Under the pieces are notes generated by a model that was given only the letters and a program-made list of their open reading frames with translations, was not told the origin of the DNA and did no database searches. A stretch of DNA of 28,091 bases from Thermoplasmata archaeon (GTDB taxonomy: Archaea; Thermoplasmatota; Thermoplasmata; WALJ01): the NCBI GenBank assembly GCA_015522885.1, contig WALJ01000131.1:1-28091 (forward strand), given 5' to 3'. Numbering within the stretch: position 1 is the stretch's first letter; every line of letters begins with the position of its first letter. Positions 8,422 through 15,936 of the stretch are shown here, piece by piece. A program made the position numbers and the translations under genes.

Positions 8422-9015
8422 AAAAGCGAGATAGATAAGAAGTATAAAAAGAGTGACAGAAAGAGAATAAAGAAGGAGAGAGAACGAGAAGAGAACATCT
8501 TCAGGAAGAGACTCTGGGCAGTTAGAAACGCAGAGAGATACGGAAAAAGAGCGGTGGCAGAGATACTTGGAGTATCTCTAAGAACAATCTACAGATGGAT
8601 AAAAAGATACAGAGAACACGGAAAGGAAGGATTGAAAGAGAAAAGCAGGAGACCGCACAGAATACACAGAAAGGATGATGAAACGGTCGGGAAAGTGATA
8701 GAGCTCAGGCTGAGATACAACTATGGAGCAGAGAAGATTGCCATAGAACTCGGAATATCGCCGACAACGGCAAACAGAATACTGAAAAAAGCGGGGTTAT
8801 CGAAGAGGAAAAAGAGAAAGAAGATATTCAGACATTACGAGAGAAAGCACAGCAATTCCATGTGGCAGATGGATTATACGATGATATATGAGGATATGTG
8901 GCTTTTTCTGGCGGTAGATGACCATTCGGTTTATCGCAGCTCACAGGCTCATGAAAAGCCCGAATGTATAGGCAGAGACATAAGCTTCCAAACTGATGAT
9001 GTCTCCGACTGGTAG
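8407..9015 (+). pseudogene. Truncated, frameshifted IS481-type transposase remnant
   Basis: The first half is a clear IS481/IS3-like transposase. It has an N-terminal basic region and a helix-turn-helix (KRAVAEILGVSLRTIYRWI), a second helix-turn-helix (GAEKIAIELGISPTTANRIL), and the start of the rve integrase domain with catalytic-type Asp in WQMDY and in VDDHS. After DDHS (about 8928) the expected RFIAAHRLMKSPNV continues in another frame (8927-8968) and then meets a stop. The rest of the catalytic domain, including the DDE glutamate, is absent. The tail to 9015 in the original frame is therefore out-of-frame or unrelated sequence. ATG 8407 follows GGTGAT; a TTG at 8389 is less likely. Inactive element remnant. 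Confidence 0.8.
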
Positions 9016-9097
9016 TCACGAAGGAGAATTATGGAAGAATTCTCCTGAGCTAGCCTTCTAAAAGAAGGCGAAGCGACCGGAGGAAAGCTGTCTGTCA
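8974..9097. other. Nested hairpins downstream of the transposase remnant
   Basis: Several stems can form. GAGACAT (8975-8981) pairs with ATGTCTC (8999-9005). AGGAGAATT pairs with AATTCTCCT (within 9022-9046, 7-base loop). GCCTTC pairs with GAAGGC (9053-9069). An imperfect outer pairing of GACA..AGCTTCC (8977-8989) with GGAAAGC.TGTC (9080-9095) would enclose the two inner hairpins, as an alternative to the first stem. No coding sequence was recognised. It may be the end of a second insertion sequence (IS200/IS605-type ends are hairpin-rich) or a structured RNA; strand unknown. Confidence 0.4.
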
Positions 9098-9128
9098 AAG
9101 ATATAAGTTAACAAAGTTAGGTCGGCGA

Positions 9129-9170
9129 CTATATACATGGTCTTATTTAAAGTTTTTTGTCAGTATATAG
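9129..9170. repeat. Inverted repeat CTATATAC / GTATATAG
   Basis: An 8-bp perfect inverted repeat (9129-9136 and 9163-9170) with a 26-base spacer holding TTTAAAGTTTTTT. It lies 20 bases beyond the end of the minus-strand RecJ-like gene. It may help end transcription or mark the edge of the transposon scar. The inner AT-rich core could also act as a TATA box. Confidence 0.35.
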
Positions 9171-9190
9171 TGTCGTAGTATCTTGCTCCT

Positions 9191-10534
9191 TCACTTCTTA
9201 AGCTGCTTTCCTACGATTTCATCGGCAATCTCTAGGAACTCTTTTTTCTTTTTTGCGGGTATGCTGCAGCCGGATGCTATGTCATGTCCTCCGCCTTTTC
9301 CACCGACCTTAGACGCGGCACGGCACACTTCCGTAAGGTTCAGTCCCTTCGATATCAGATATTTCGTGCCCCTTGCCGAGATTTTTATTTTCCCGTCATT
9401 CGTTTCCGTCAGGCAGAAAGCGGGCTTTTCCTGATTGAGAAGGTACTGCATACCTATTCCGGCCTGAGCGCTCGCTACCTCGCTTTCATAGGACCAGAAC
9501 CACTGTATGTTCTCCATCTCTTTTGCCCGGTTCTTTTCAAGGGTAAGGAGCGCTTTGAGCACGACTTCACCGTATTCTTCGGCCAGCTCCTTCGCTTTAT
9601 ACAGAGAACTTTCATCGCCCATTGCCATGGAAACCGCAACACCGCTGTCCTTTTTTGCGGAAGCGTCCATGTAATCCGCTATCTCGGAGACATAGATATT
9701 CAGCGAGGGAACAAGATACTTTTTGCTTATCAATTCGTCCACAATATCGGACCTGCATCCCTGTTTCAGGAGCCTCAGAAGGAGTATCGAGCCGAGCCTT
9801 TTTTCTTCATCCTCATAGAGTTCGGAAGCTCTTTTTTCCCCGTCGATTTTCAAATCCTCCAGAAGCTTTTCCACTTCTTTCTCCCTGCCGCTGAGACCTT
9901 TTACGAAGGGGTCATATGAAGCGGAGAGAGCCCTGCGGAGCGGGACATTTCTGAGGTTAAGACCTTTTCTGGATATCAACAACCCCTCCTTTTCCCCCGT
10001 TTCCGCTATTTTTGCGTTGATTCCCCTGAAACCGCCGACATGCTGTCTGTCTCCCGTGCTTCCGGCAAGCGAAAGGTGCGCAAGGTTGGAATTTCCGCTG
10101 TTCATGGTCAGGGAGAGCAGGAACGCCATGGTGGAACCCGACGCCTCTCTCGTCCCGTCTATCCCGTATCTGTGGGAATTTATCTCAAGGGCAGTACCGG
10201 AATAATCCATAGGCTGGTGGTGGTCCAGAATTATGATTTCAGGGCCGAGGGAATCAAGGGCTTCGATGTCCCCGCTCCCCATGTCCAGAAAGACCACAAG
10301 TCTGTCCTTTTCCTTCGATATCCATTGAATGACCTCATCGGATATGCCGCTCACGATTGAAAGATGAAATTTTCGCTCCTCTCTGACGAGAGCCTTTGCC
10401 AGTATGGAACCGGCCGCAATCCCGTCCGCATCGTGGTGAGAAAAAATTCGCACGGCGGAATCGAAGGAAAGTATCTTCTCCGCGGCCAGATTAAGGTCGG
10501 AAACAAGTTGTTCCGGGATCGGGAGCCTGAGCAT
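9191..10534 (-). CDS. Archaeal RecJ-like DHH-family single-strand nuclease
   Basis: A 447-residue DHH/DHHA1 phosphoesterase of the archaeal RecJ-like (GAN) group, expected to degrade single-stranded DNA or RNA and, in relatives, to associate with GINS in the replisome. Motif I is SHHDADG (32-38), motif II is LDMGSGD (D84), motif III is LDHHQP (DHH 104-106), and motif IV includes GSTGD (158-162). The C-terminal DHHA1 domain has the glycine-rich GGKGGGHDIASG. All catalytic residues seem present. It follows rps15 by 8 bases on the same strand, an arrangement conserved in many archaea, so co-transcription is very likely. Confidence 0.9.
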   Translation of the reverse strand: MLRLPIPEQLVSDLNLAAEKILSFDSAVRIFSHHDADGIAAGSILAKALVREERKFHLSIVSGISDEVIQWISKEKDRLVVFLDMGSGDIEALDSLGPEIIILDHHQPMDYSGTALEINSHRYGIDGTREASGSTMAFLLSLTMNSGNSNLAHLSLAGSTGDRQHVGGFRGINAKIAETGEKEGLLISRKGLNLRNVPLRRALSASYDPFVKGLSGREKEVEKLLEDLKIDGEKRASELYEDEEKRLGSILLLRLLKQGCRSDIVDELISKKYLVPSLNIYVSEIADYMDASAKKDSGVAVSMAMGDESSLYKAKELAEEYGEVVLKALLTLEKNRAKEMENIQWFWSYESEVASAQAGIGMQYLLNQEKPAFCLTETNDGKIKISARGTKYLISKGLNLTEVCRAASKVGGKGGGHDIASGCSIPAKKKKEFLEIADEIVGKQLKK

Positions 10535-10542
10535 GCCTCTCC

Positions 10543-10998
10543 TTACTTTATCTCAAGCTCCGCCCTGTTTATGGAGTACTTCCATTTATCGGGCAGTTCT
10601 CCGGTTCTCTTGTAATATTTGGAAAGCCGCCTTATCCTCACCTCTACGAGCTGCATGCCTCTTCTGTTGGCCGTGTCCTTCGGGTTCTCTTTGAGATGCT
10701 TGTCGAGGTTAATTGCCTTTTTCATGAGAAACGCCATGTCTTCGGGAATCTTCCATGTTATGCCGTTTTCCGCCAGTATCCTCTTTACGCTCTTCCCCGT
10801 GGCCAGTTTGACATCCGGGATCCCGTAGCTGTCTCTCAGGATTATGCCTATCATCGGCATCGAGTATCCGGATTTCGAGAGCGATACCACTTTCTGTTCT
10901 ATATCCTCAGGGCTTAGTTCGACCCAGTCAGGGTTTTTCGATACTACAGGTCTGTGAGAACCTGAACTTCCTTTTCTTCTTGCATGCATCCTTGCCAT
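10543..10998 (-). CDS. rps15: 30S ribosomal protein S15 (uS15)
   Basis: 151 residues, the archaeal/eukaryotic-length S15 that binds the central domain of 16S rRNA. The N-terminus MARMHARRKGSSGSHRP is typical. The archaeal N-terminal domain follows (PDWVELSPEDIEQKVVSLSKSG, in part), then DSYGIPDVKLATGKSV and the conserved RNA-binding helices ending NRRGMQLVEVRIRRLSKYYK. It is the first gene of a two-gene operon with the RecJ-like nuclease and is divergent from the large ribosomal operon. The ATG at 10998 is preceded by a GGAGGCAATCC site. Confidence 0.95.
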   Translation of the reverse strand: MARMHARRKGSSGSHRPVVSKNPDWVELSPEDIEQKVVSLSKSGYSMPMIGIILRDSYGIPDVKLATGKSVKRILAENGITWKIPEDMAFLMKKAINLDKHLKENPKDTANRRGMQLVEVRIRRLSKYYKRTGELPDKWKYSINRAELEIK

Positions 10999-11042
10999 GG
11001 ATTGCCTCCATTCTCTGCGATTTTGGGGATAAAAGCACTCAT

Positions 11043-11076
11043 ACTTAAAGTTAATTGTGGATGCGATTTATACTGC
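11043..11076 (-). promoter_or_regulatory. Probable promoter region of the rps15-recJ-like operon
   Basis: Reading the minus strand, AGTATAAATC (about 11067-11076) and ACTTTAAGTATG (about 11042-11053) are both plausible TATA boxes, 45-80 bases before the S15 start. Which one is used cannot be decided by eye. The region is back to back with the L3 operon promoter. Confidence 0.35.
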
Positions 11077-11089
11077 ATCTCCCGCAATC

Positions 11090-11098
11090 TTTATATAG
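11090..11098 (+). promoter_or_regulatory. TATA box of the large ribosomal protein operon
   Basis: TTTATATAG is a near-ideal archaeal TATA box. Transcription would start near 11115-11125, giving a leader of about 130 nt before the L3 start at 11257. No comparable promoter was noticed inside the following 15.8 kb. Confidence 0.6.
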
Positions 11099-11130
11099 AG
11101 AACCTTTTAATCGGCTCAACCTCAGTAGTT

Positions 11131-11218
11131 AGCCAAACGCAAAGGGGCAATGTCCTGAACAACCCCGCGCAACGCCGGCAATCGTTGTTTTGAGCGTTGG
11201 ATAGGCGTTACGGCTGGC
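11131..11218 (+). promoter_or_regulatory. Predicted structured leader of the L3-Cbf5 operon (candidate r-protein leader)
   Basis: The 5' leader can fold into a three-stem multibranch. P1 is AGCC (11131-11134) plus AACGC (11136-11140) pairing with GCGTT (11205-11209) plus GGCT (11212-11215). P2 is GGGG (11144-11147) with CCCC (11163-11166). P3 is CAACGC (11170-11175) with GCGTTG (11194-11199), capped by CAA-TCG-TTG. AACGC and GCGTT each occur twice, so alternative pairing is possible. Ribosomal operons are often autoregulated by a product binding such a leader; L4 or L3 would be obvious candidates. The fold is read by eye; the function is inferred. ACA just after P1 also allows an H/ACA-like reading. 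Confidence 0.5.
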
Positions 11219-11256
11219 ACAAGAAACGAGAAACTCCGTGAAAAAGGAGGCAAAAC

Positions 11257-12255
11257 ATGAGTAAACCACATGCTCCAAAAAGAGGCTCTCATGGCTTTTC
11301 GCCGAGAAAGAGGGCCAGATCGCAGACACCGCACATAAAGACATGGCCAGAGCTTAGCGAAGGCCCTAGAATTCAGGGATTTGCAGGATACAAAGCGGGA
11401 ATGACACATGCGTTTATGGTGGATTACAGAAAAACGAGTACCACGGCGGGTCGGGAAGTCATGGTCCCGATAACCGTTCTCGAAACCCCCCCGATGAAAG
11501 TGGATGCCGTGAGATTATACGGAAGGGAGCCATACGGCCTCAGGTCTCTGGGTGAGGTATGGACAAAGAAGCTGGATAAAAGCCTTGATGGAAGAATTCC
11601 CATGCCGAAAGAGCATAAAAAGCTCTCGGAGGTCCTAAAGTCCATAGATATGGATGAAGTGGAGGATATAAGGATAATAGTCCACACCCAGCCGAGGCTT
11701 GTCTCCGGTGTCCCGAAGAAGATTCCCGATGTAATGGAACTGAGAATAAGCGGGGGAAGCATGGATGAGAGGCTGGATTATGCCAAAAAGATACTGGGTA
11801 AGGAAATAAAGGTAAATGATTTCGTCTCGCCCGGAAAAATGGTAGACATCATCGCGATAACAAAGGGGAAGGGATATCAGGGTGCTGTCAAGAGATGGGG
11901 GGTTAAGATACTGTCCCATAAAAACAGCAAGAAAAGAAGAAAGGTTGCCACGGCAGGGCCGAAGAGGCCGGGATATGTGAGGCCGACCGTCCCTCAGGCA
12001 GGCCAGACAGGGTATCATCACAGGACCGAGTACAACAAGAGGGTGCTCGTGATAGATGACAATCCGGAACAGATAAACCCGAAAGGAGGTTTTCTCCACT
12101 ACGGGCTGGTAAGAAACAGTTATGTCCTCATACACGGCTCGATACCCGGGCCTGTTAAGAGGCTTGTGAGACTGAGAGATGCCACGAGATTCAGGGGAGA
12201 AACGGCGGCTCCGGAGATAAAGTACGTGTCTCTGGAATCGAAGCAGGGGGTGTGA
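11257..12255 (+). CDS. rpl3: 50S ribosomal protein L3 (uL3)
   Basis: 332 residues, the archaeal/eukaryotic length, with a long basic N-terminus (MSKPHAPKRGSHGFSPRKRA). L3 binds near the 3' end of 23S rRNA, helps start large-subunit assembly, and contacts the peptidyl-transferase region. Diagnostic stretches are FAGYKAGMTHAFM, ITKGKGYQGAVKRWGVK, and RPGYVRPTVPQAGQTGYHHR with the extended loop. The ATG at 11257 is preceded by AAAAAGGAGG, a strong ribosome binding site. First gene of the operon, 3 bases before L4. Confidence 0.97.
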   Translation: MSKPHAPKRGSHGFSPRKRARSQTPHIKTWPELSEGPRIQGFAGYKAGMTHAFMVDYRKTSTTAGREVMVPITVLETPPMKVDAVRLYGREPYGLRSLGEVWTKKLDKSLDGRIPMPKEHKKLSEVLKSIDMDEVEDIRIIVHTQPRLVSGVPKKIPDVMELRISGGSMDERLDYAKKILGKEIKVNDFVSPGKMVDIIAITKGKGYQGAVKRWGVKILSHKNSKKRRKVATAGPKRPGYVRPTVPQAGQTGYHHRTEYNKRVLVIDDNPEQINPKGGFLHYGLVRNSYVLIHGSIPGPVKRLVRLRDATRFRGETAAPEIKYVSLESKQGV

Positions 12256-12258
12256 TAG

Positions 12259-13026
12259 ATGGCTAAAGTCAATGTTTACAGCATAAAAGGAAAGAAAAAG
12301 AAGTCCGTCGAACTGCCCCCGGTATTCTCTACCGAAGTTAGGATAGATATAATAAGAAAGGCGGTCAATACCATAAGGGCCAATCGAAGACAGGCCTATG
12401 CCCCCTCTTTAAACGCAGGTATGAGGCATGCCGTCTCGACATGGGGGAAAGGGAGAGGAGTTGCAAGGGTTCAGAGATTGAAGGACGGAAGAACAGCTGC
12501 GGAGTCCCCTAACAATGTCGGCGGAAGAAGAGCTCACCCGCCGAGAGCAGAGAGGGTCTGGAAGGAAAAACTCAACAGAAAGGAGATGAGGCTGGCGAGG
12601 TATTCGGCTCTTTCGGCTTCCGCAATCTCGGACATGGTGAAAAACAGGGGTCACAGGTTCTCTGACAAACTCACTCTTCCTGTTGTCGTGGAAGACAAGC
12701 TCGAAAAGATCACAAGTACACGGGAAGCCGTGGAAGTACTTCAAAATCTCGGGCTATACGAAGATGTGGAAAGAGCGAGGGACAGGAAGCACATAAGGGC
12801 CGGAAGAGGAAAGATGAGGGGCAGGAGATACAAAAGGGCAAAGAGCATACTCATTCTGGTTTCCGACAGAAAAAACGCACTTAAAGCATTCGGAAATCTG
12901 GAAGGAGTGGACATCGCAGTACCCTCAAAGCTGAATGCCGAGATACTGGCACCCGGCGGAGACCCGGGAAGACTTCTGATGATGAGCCAGAAGGCCCTCG
13001 AAGAGATAAAGGAGTGGAGCACATGA
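12259..13026 (+). CDS. rpl4: 50S ribosomal protein L4 (uL4)
   Basis: 255 residues, the archaeal L4 type. It lines the exit tunnel through an extended loop and in bacteria represses its own operon through the leader, which makes it a candidate regulator of the structured leader here. Recognisable blocks are AYAPSLNAGMRHAVSTWGKG followed by RGVARVQRLKDGRTAAE, GRRAHPPRAERVW, and RAGRGKMRGRRYKRAKSILIL in the body. It ends in ATGA, sharing bases with the start of L23, so translational coupling is likely. Confidence 0.96.
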   Translation: MAKVNVYSIKGKKKKSVELPPVFSTEVRIDIIRKAVNTIRANRRQAYAPSLNAGMRHAVSTWGKGRGVARVQRLKDGRTAAESPNNVGGRRAHPPRAERVWKEKLNRKEMRLARYSALSASAISDMVKNRGHRFSDKLTLPVVVEDKLEKITSTREAVEVLQNLGLYEDVERARDRKHIRAGRGKMRGRRYKRAKSILILVSDRKNALKAFGNLEGVDIAVPSKLNAEILAPGGDPGRLLMMSQKALEEIKEWST

Positions 13027-13283
13027 GAGACCCGTTCGATATAATAATTCACCCGTATGTCACGGAAAGAGCGCTGAGCCTTATGGACAGGGAAAACAAG
13101 CTTCAGTTCATAGTAAAAAGAGATGCCACAAAGGAGGAGGTAAAGTACTCCATAGAACAAATATTCAAGGTCAAGGTGGACTCGGTCAATACACTGATAA
13201 CAAAGAGCGGAAAGAGAGCGATCGTCAAGCTGTCTCCGGAGTATTCGGCAGAGGAGATAGGCATGAGGATAGGAGTATTCTGA
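13023..13283 (+). CDS. rpl23: 50S ribosomal protein L23 (uL23)
   Basis: 86 residues, the normal compact archaeal size. L23 sits at the tunnel exit and forms part of the docking site for SRP and the SecY channel. Typical stretches are IIIHPYVTERALSLMDRENK, FIVKRDATKEEVKYSIEQIF, and KVDSVNTLITKSGKRAIVKL. The ATG at 13023 overlaps the L4 stop (ATGA) and is preferred over a GTG at 13014 because it gives the standard N-terminus MRDPFDI. Confidence 0.95.
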   Translation: MRDPFDIIIHPYVTERALSLMDRENKLQFIVKRDATKEEVKYSIEQIFKVKVDSVNTLITKSGKRAIVKLSPEYSAEEIGMRIGVF

Positions 13284-13292
13284 GGTGGAATC

Positions 13293-13991
13293 ATGGGAAA
13301 AAGGATTGTTGTTCAGAGCAGAGGACACGGAAGTCGTACATACCGCTCACCGAGCCACAGGCACAGAGGTGAGATAAAATACCCTTCCGCCAGAGAAGGA
13401 AAGGGAAAGGTCATCGACATAGTTCATGATCCGGGGCACTACGCTCCTGTGGCGCTCGTGAAGTTCGGAAATGAGAAGATAAACATGCTCGCATCATACG
13501 GGATGTCTGTCGGTCAGGAGATAGAGATGGGTTCGATGATACCTCTTTCTCTCGGCAATATCAAACCTGTCGGCGAGATTCCCGAGGGTACTTCCGTTTA
13601 TAACATCGAGATTCGGCCGGGGGACGGCGGGAAGCTCGTGAGAACGCCGGGCACATCCGCACTGATAGTAAGTCATGGGGAAAAGACCATGATCCAGCTT
13701 CCCTCGAAGGAGTTCAGGGCGCTGGATAACAACTGCAGGGCCACTCTGGGGATAGTAGCCGGCGGAGGGCGAGATGAAAGTCCGTTTGCAAAGGCGGGAA
13801 AGAAGATTCACACCTACAAAAGCAGGGCAAAGAAGCCCTATGCCGTCAGCGGAGTCAACATGAACCCCGTAGACCATCCCCACGGAGGAGGTTCCCACAG
13901 GCATGTGGGCGGACCGAATACCGTTGCGAGAGGAATGCCGCCCGGAAAGAAGATAGGAAGACTCTCACCTAAGAAGAAGAGGAGGCGCTAA
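13293..13991 (+). CDS. rpl2: 50S ribosomal protein L2 (uL2)
   Basis: 232 residues, the archaeal length. L2 is needed for subunit joining and peptidyl-transferase function. The most conserved segment NPVDHPHGGGSHRHVGGP is intact, with the histidine found in all L2 proteins. The N-terminal RNA-binding part (HRGEIKYPS and VIDIVHDPGHYAPVALVKF) and a basic C-terminus (LSPKKKRRR) are also present. A GAGGTGGAATC site precedes the ATG. Confidence 0.97.
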   Translation: MGKRIVVQSRGHGSRTYRSPSHRHRGEIKYPSAREGKGKVIDIVHDPGHYAPVALVKFGNEKINMLASYGMSVGQEIEMGSMIPLSLGNIKPVGEIPEGTSVYNIEIRPGDGGKLVRTPGTSALIVSHGEKTMIQLPSKEFRALDNNCRATLGIVAGGGRDESPFAKAGKKIHTYKSRAKKPYAVSGVNMNPVDHPHGGGSHRHVGGPNTVARGMPPGKKIGRLSPKKKRRR

Positions 13992-13993
13992 AC

Positions 13994-14461
13994 ATGGCCA
14001 AATCAAAGATTGTAGGGAGCGCAAAGGCTGCCAGAAGGAAGGTAAGAAAGCGGAAAAGTAAGATACAGGAGAGGAGAAAGAAGGAGTTCACATATCGCGG
14101 ATATACCCTCGAACAGCTTCGGAAGATGTCGGTGGAACAGTTGATGCCTCTGTTTCCCGCAAGGATCAGAAGGAGCATTAGGAGGGGATTTAATCCCGAG
14201 GAGCAGGCATTTTTGAAGAGGATGGAGAAGAGCGACGGAAGCAGAGCTGTGAGAACGCACAGGGGGGAGATGATAATAATGCCAAGCTTCGTGGGGAAGA
14301 AGATAGCTATTTACAACGGAAAGGAATTCAAGGAATTCACGGTCATGCCGGAGATGATAGGACACTACATCGGAGAATTTGCGCTCACAAGAAGGCCTGT
14401 CAAGCATTCCGGGCCTGGAGTCGGTGCGACGAGGTCTTCCAAATACATGCCTCTTAGGTAA
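13994..14461 (+). CDS. rps19: 30S ribosomal protein S19 (uS19)
   Basis: 155 residues, with the N-terminal extension typical of archaeal S19 and strongly basic here (residues 1-35). S19 lies in the head of the small subunit near the decoding region. The signature segment is IGEFALTRRPVKHSGPGVGA, preceded by VRTHRGEMIIMPSFVGKKIA and YNGKEFKEFTVMPEMIGHY. Two bases separate it from the L2 stop. Confidence 0.95.
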   Translation: MAKSKIVGSAKAARRKVRKRKSKIQERRKKEFTYRGYTLEQLRKMSVEQLMPLFPARIRRSIRRGFNPEEQAFLKRMEKSDGSRAVRTHRGEMIIMPSFVGKKIAIYNGKEFKEFTVMPEMIGHYIGEFALTRRPVKHSGPGVGATRSSKYMPLR

Positions 14462-14470
14462 GGTGGTCAA

Positions 14471-14998
14471 ATGGCTGAGAAGAAGGAAAAGAAGGAAAAG
14501 AAGGCGAAGGGAAAAACCGAAGAAAAGGAGAGCAAAGGCCCGATACACATGAAAGGATACTCCGCTGCTTTCGACCCGGAAAAGACAGCGAGAGCGCTGG
14601 GCAAAGATTTGCCGATATCAAGGAAGAAATCGATGGAATTGTGCAGAAAACTGAGAGGCATGAGGTTGCAAGATGCCAAGGACTACCTCGAAGATGTTAT
14701 GAATATGAAGCGTGCCGTGCCTTTCAGGAGATATACGGCCGGCGCAGGGCATAAAAAGGGCATAGGCCCGGGAAAATATCCGGTAAAGCCGGCAAAATAC
14801 ATCCTTGAGACATTGGAATCCGCGGAATCCAATGCGGATTACAACGGCCTCGATACCGACGAACTCGTGATAAAGAGCATAGCAGCGCATCCCGGGAGGG
14901 TGTATAAGGGATTCATGCCGAGAGCGCACGGCAGGTCCACACCATGGAACAACAAGACGACAAACATAGAAGTCATACTTGAGAATCCGGAGGTCTGA
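14471..14998 (+). CDS. rpl22: 50S ribosomal protein L22 (uL22)
   Basis: 175 residues. L22 reaches from the solvent side into the exit tunnel. Conserved parts include YSAAFDPEKTARALGKDLPI, the basic hairpin region with VPFRRYTAGAGHKKG, and PRAHGRSTPWNNKTTNIEVI. The first 25 residues are a Lys/Glu-rich extension (MAEKKEKKEKKAKGKTEEKE) that is not part of the standard fold. A GTAAGGTGG stretch upstream serves as binding site. Confidence 0.95.
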   Translation: MAEKKEKKEKKAKGKTEEKESKGPIHMKGYSAAFDPEKTARALGKDLPISRKKSMELCRKLRGMRLQDAKDYLEDVMNMKRAVPFRRYTAGAGHKKGIGPGKYPVKPAKYILETLESAESNADYNGLDTDELVIKSIAAHPGRVYKGFMPRAHGRSTPWNNKTTNIEVILENPEV

Positions 14999-15000
14999 AT

Positions 15001-15936
15001 TTGTCAAACGAAAGAAAGTTCGTGCAGGAAAATATCCGCAGGCTGCTCCTGAAGGAATATATGATGGAAAAGACGAAGAGGGCCGGATTCGGCGGCGTTG
15101 ACATACAGAGAACACCGATGGGCACGAGAATAACGCTTATCACGGAGCGCCCCGGTTTCGTCATAGGCAGGAAAGGAAGTGCGATAAAGGACCTCACGGA
15201 TGCGGTGCGATATAACTTCAAGTTCGACAACCCGCAGATAGAGGTTCAAGAGGTTGAAAACGCATCGCTCAATGCCCAAATAATGGCCGAAAAGCTCGCA
15301 TCTTCGCTTGAAAGAGGCTGGCACTTCAGAAGAGCCGGGCATTCAACGGTCAGAAGGATAATGGAAGCAGGTGCAAAGGGCTGTCAGGTGATAATGTCCG
15401 GGAAGCTCACGGGTCAGAGGCACAGGACCGAGAAATACAAGGAAGGGCACATAAAATTCTGCGGCGAGCCGAGAGCGCAGTGGATTCATGAAGGATATGC
15501 GGTTGCAAAGCTGAAGGCAGGGGTAATAGGAGTAACTGTGCAGATAATGGACCCGAAAGCAAAACTTCCGGATGAGATTGAAGTAAGAATACCTTCTCCC
15601 GAAGGTGAAAAAAAGCAGGAAAAGAAGAAGGAAGAGCCCAAAGCTCGGGAGAAAAGAGAGAATCGCGGTAGAAACAGGGACAGCGGAAGAAGGGACAGAA
15701 AACCCCGAAGGCCCCGAAGAAGAGGAGGCGGCAGCCAGAGAAAAGACGGCTACAAGCAGGGGGAGAAAAAACCCGAGCAAAAACAGAGCAATAAGAGTCG
15801 TATGGGAAATAAGCCGAAAGTAAAAGAGAGGGTGGAAAAGGCAGAGAAACCGGAGGAGAATAGAACGGAAAGAAATCTTACCAAAGAGAAAAAGGAAGAG
15901 ATAAAGGAGGCTTCGGATGGCACTAAAACCGAGTGA
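15001..15936 (+). CDS. rps3: 30S ribosomal protein S3 (uS3) with long charged C-terminal tail
   Basis: 311 residues. The core (about 1-200) holds a KH domain with the GRKG loop at 56-59 (ERPGFVIGRKGSAIKDL) and the C-terminal S3 domain (MEAGAKGCQVIMSGKLTGQR). S3 lines the mRNA entry site and helps unwind mRNA. Residues about 201-311 are a low-complexity Lys/Arg/Glu tail, longer than in most archaeal S3 proteins I know. Start is TTG at 15001, supported by GGAGGT 7 bases upstream; no ATG fits. The 3' end overlaps L29 by 20 bases. Confidence 0.95.
   Translation: MSNERKFVQENIRRLLLKEYMMEKTKRAGFGGVDIQRTPMGTRITLITERPGFVIGRKGSAIKDLTDAVRYNFKFDNPQIEVQEVENASLNAQIMAEKLASSLERGWHFRRAGHSTVRRIMEAGAKGCQVIMSGKLTGQRHRTEKYKEGHIKFCGEPRAQWIHEGYAVAKLKAGVIGVTVQIMDPKAKLPDEIEVRIPSPEGEKKQEKKKEEPKAREKRENRGRNRDSGRRDRKPRRPRRRGGGSQRKDGYKQGEKKPEQKQSNKSRMGNKPKVKERVEKAEKPEENRTERNLTKEKKEEIKEASDGTKTE

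Noticed and set aside
8994..9047. Possible box C/D small RNA (TGATGAT ... CTGA)
   Set aside because: The required internal D' and C' boxes are not evident and the strong hairpin at 9022-9046 would disrupt the guide region.
10999..11256. tRNA or other classical structured RNA gene in the divergent rps15/rpl3 region
   Set aside because: No acceptor stem, T-loop or anticodon pattern; the stems fit better as part of the L3 leader.
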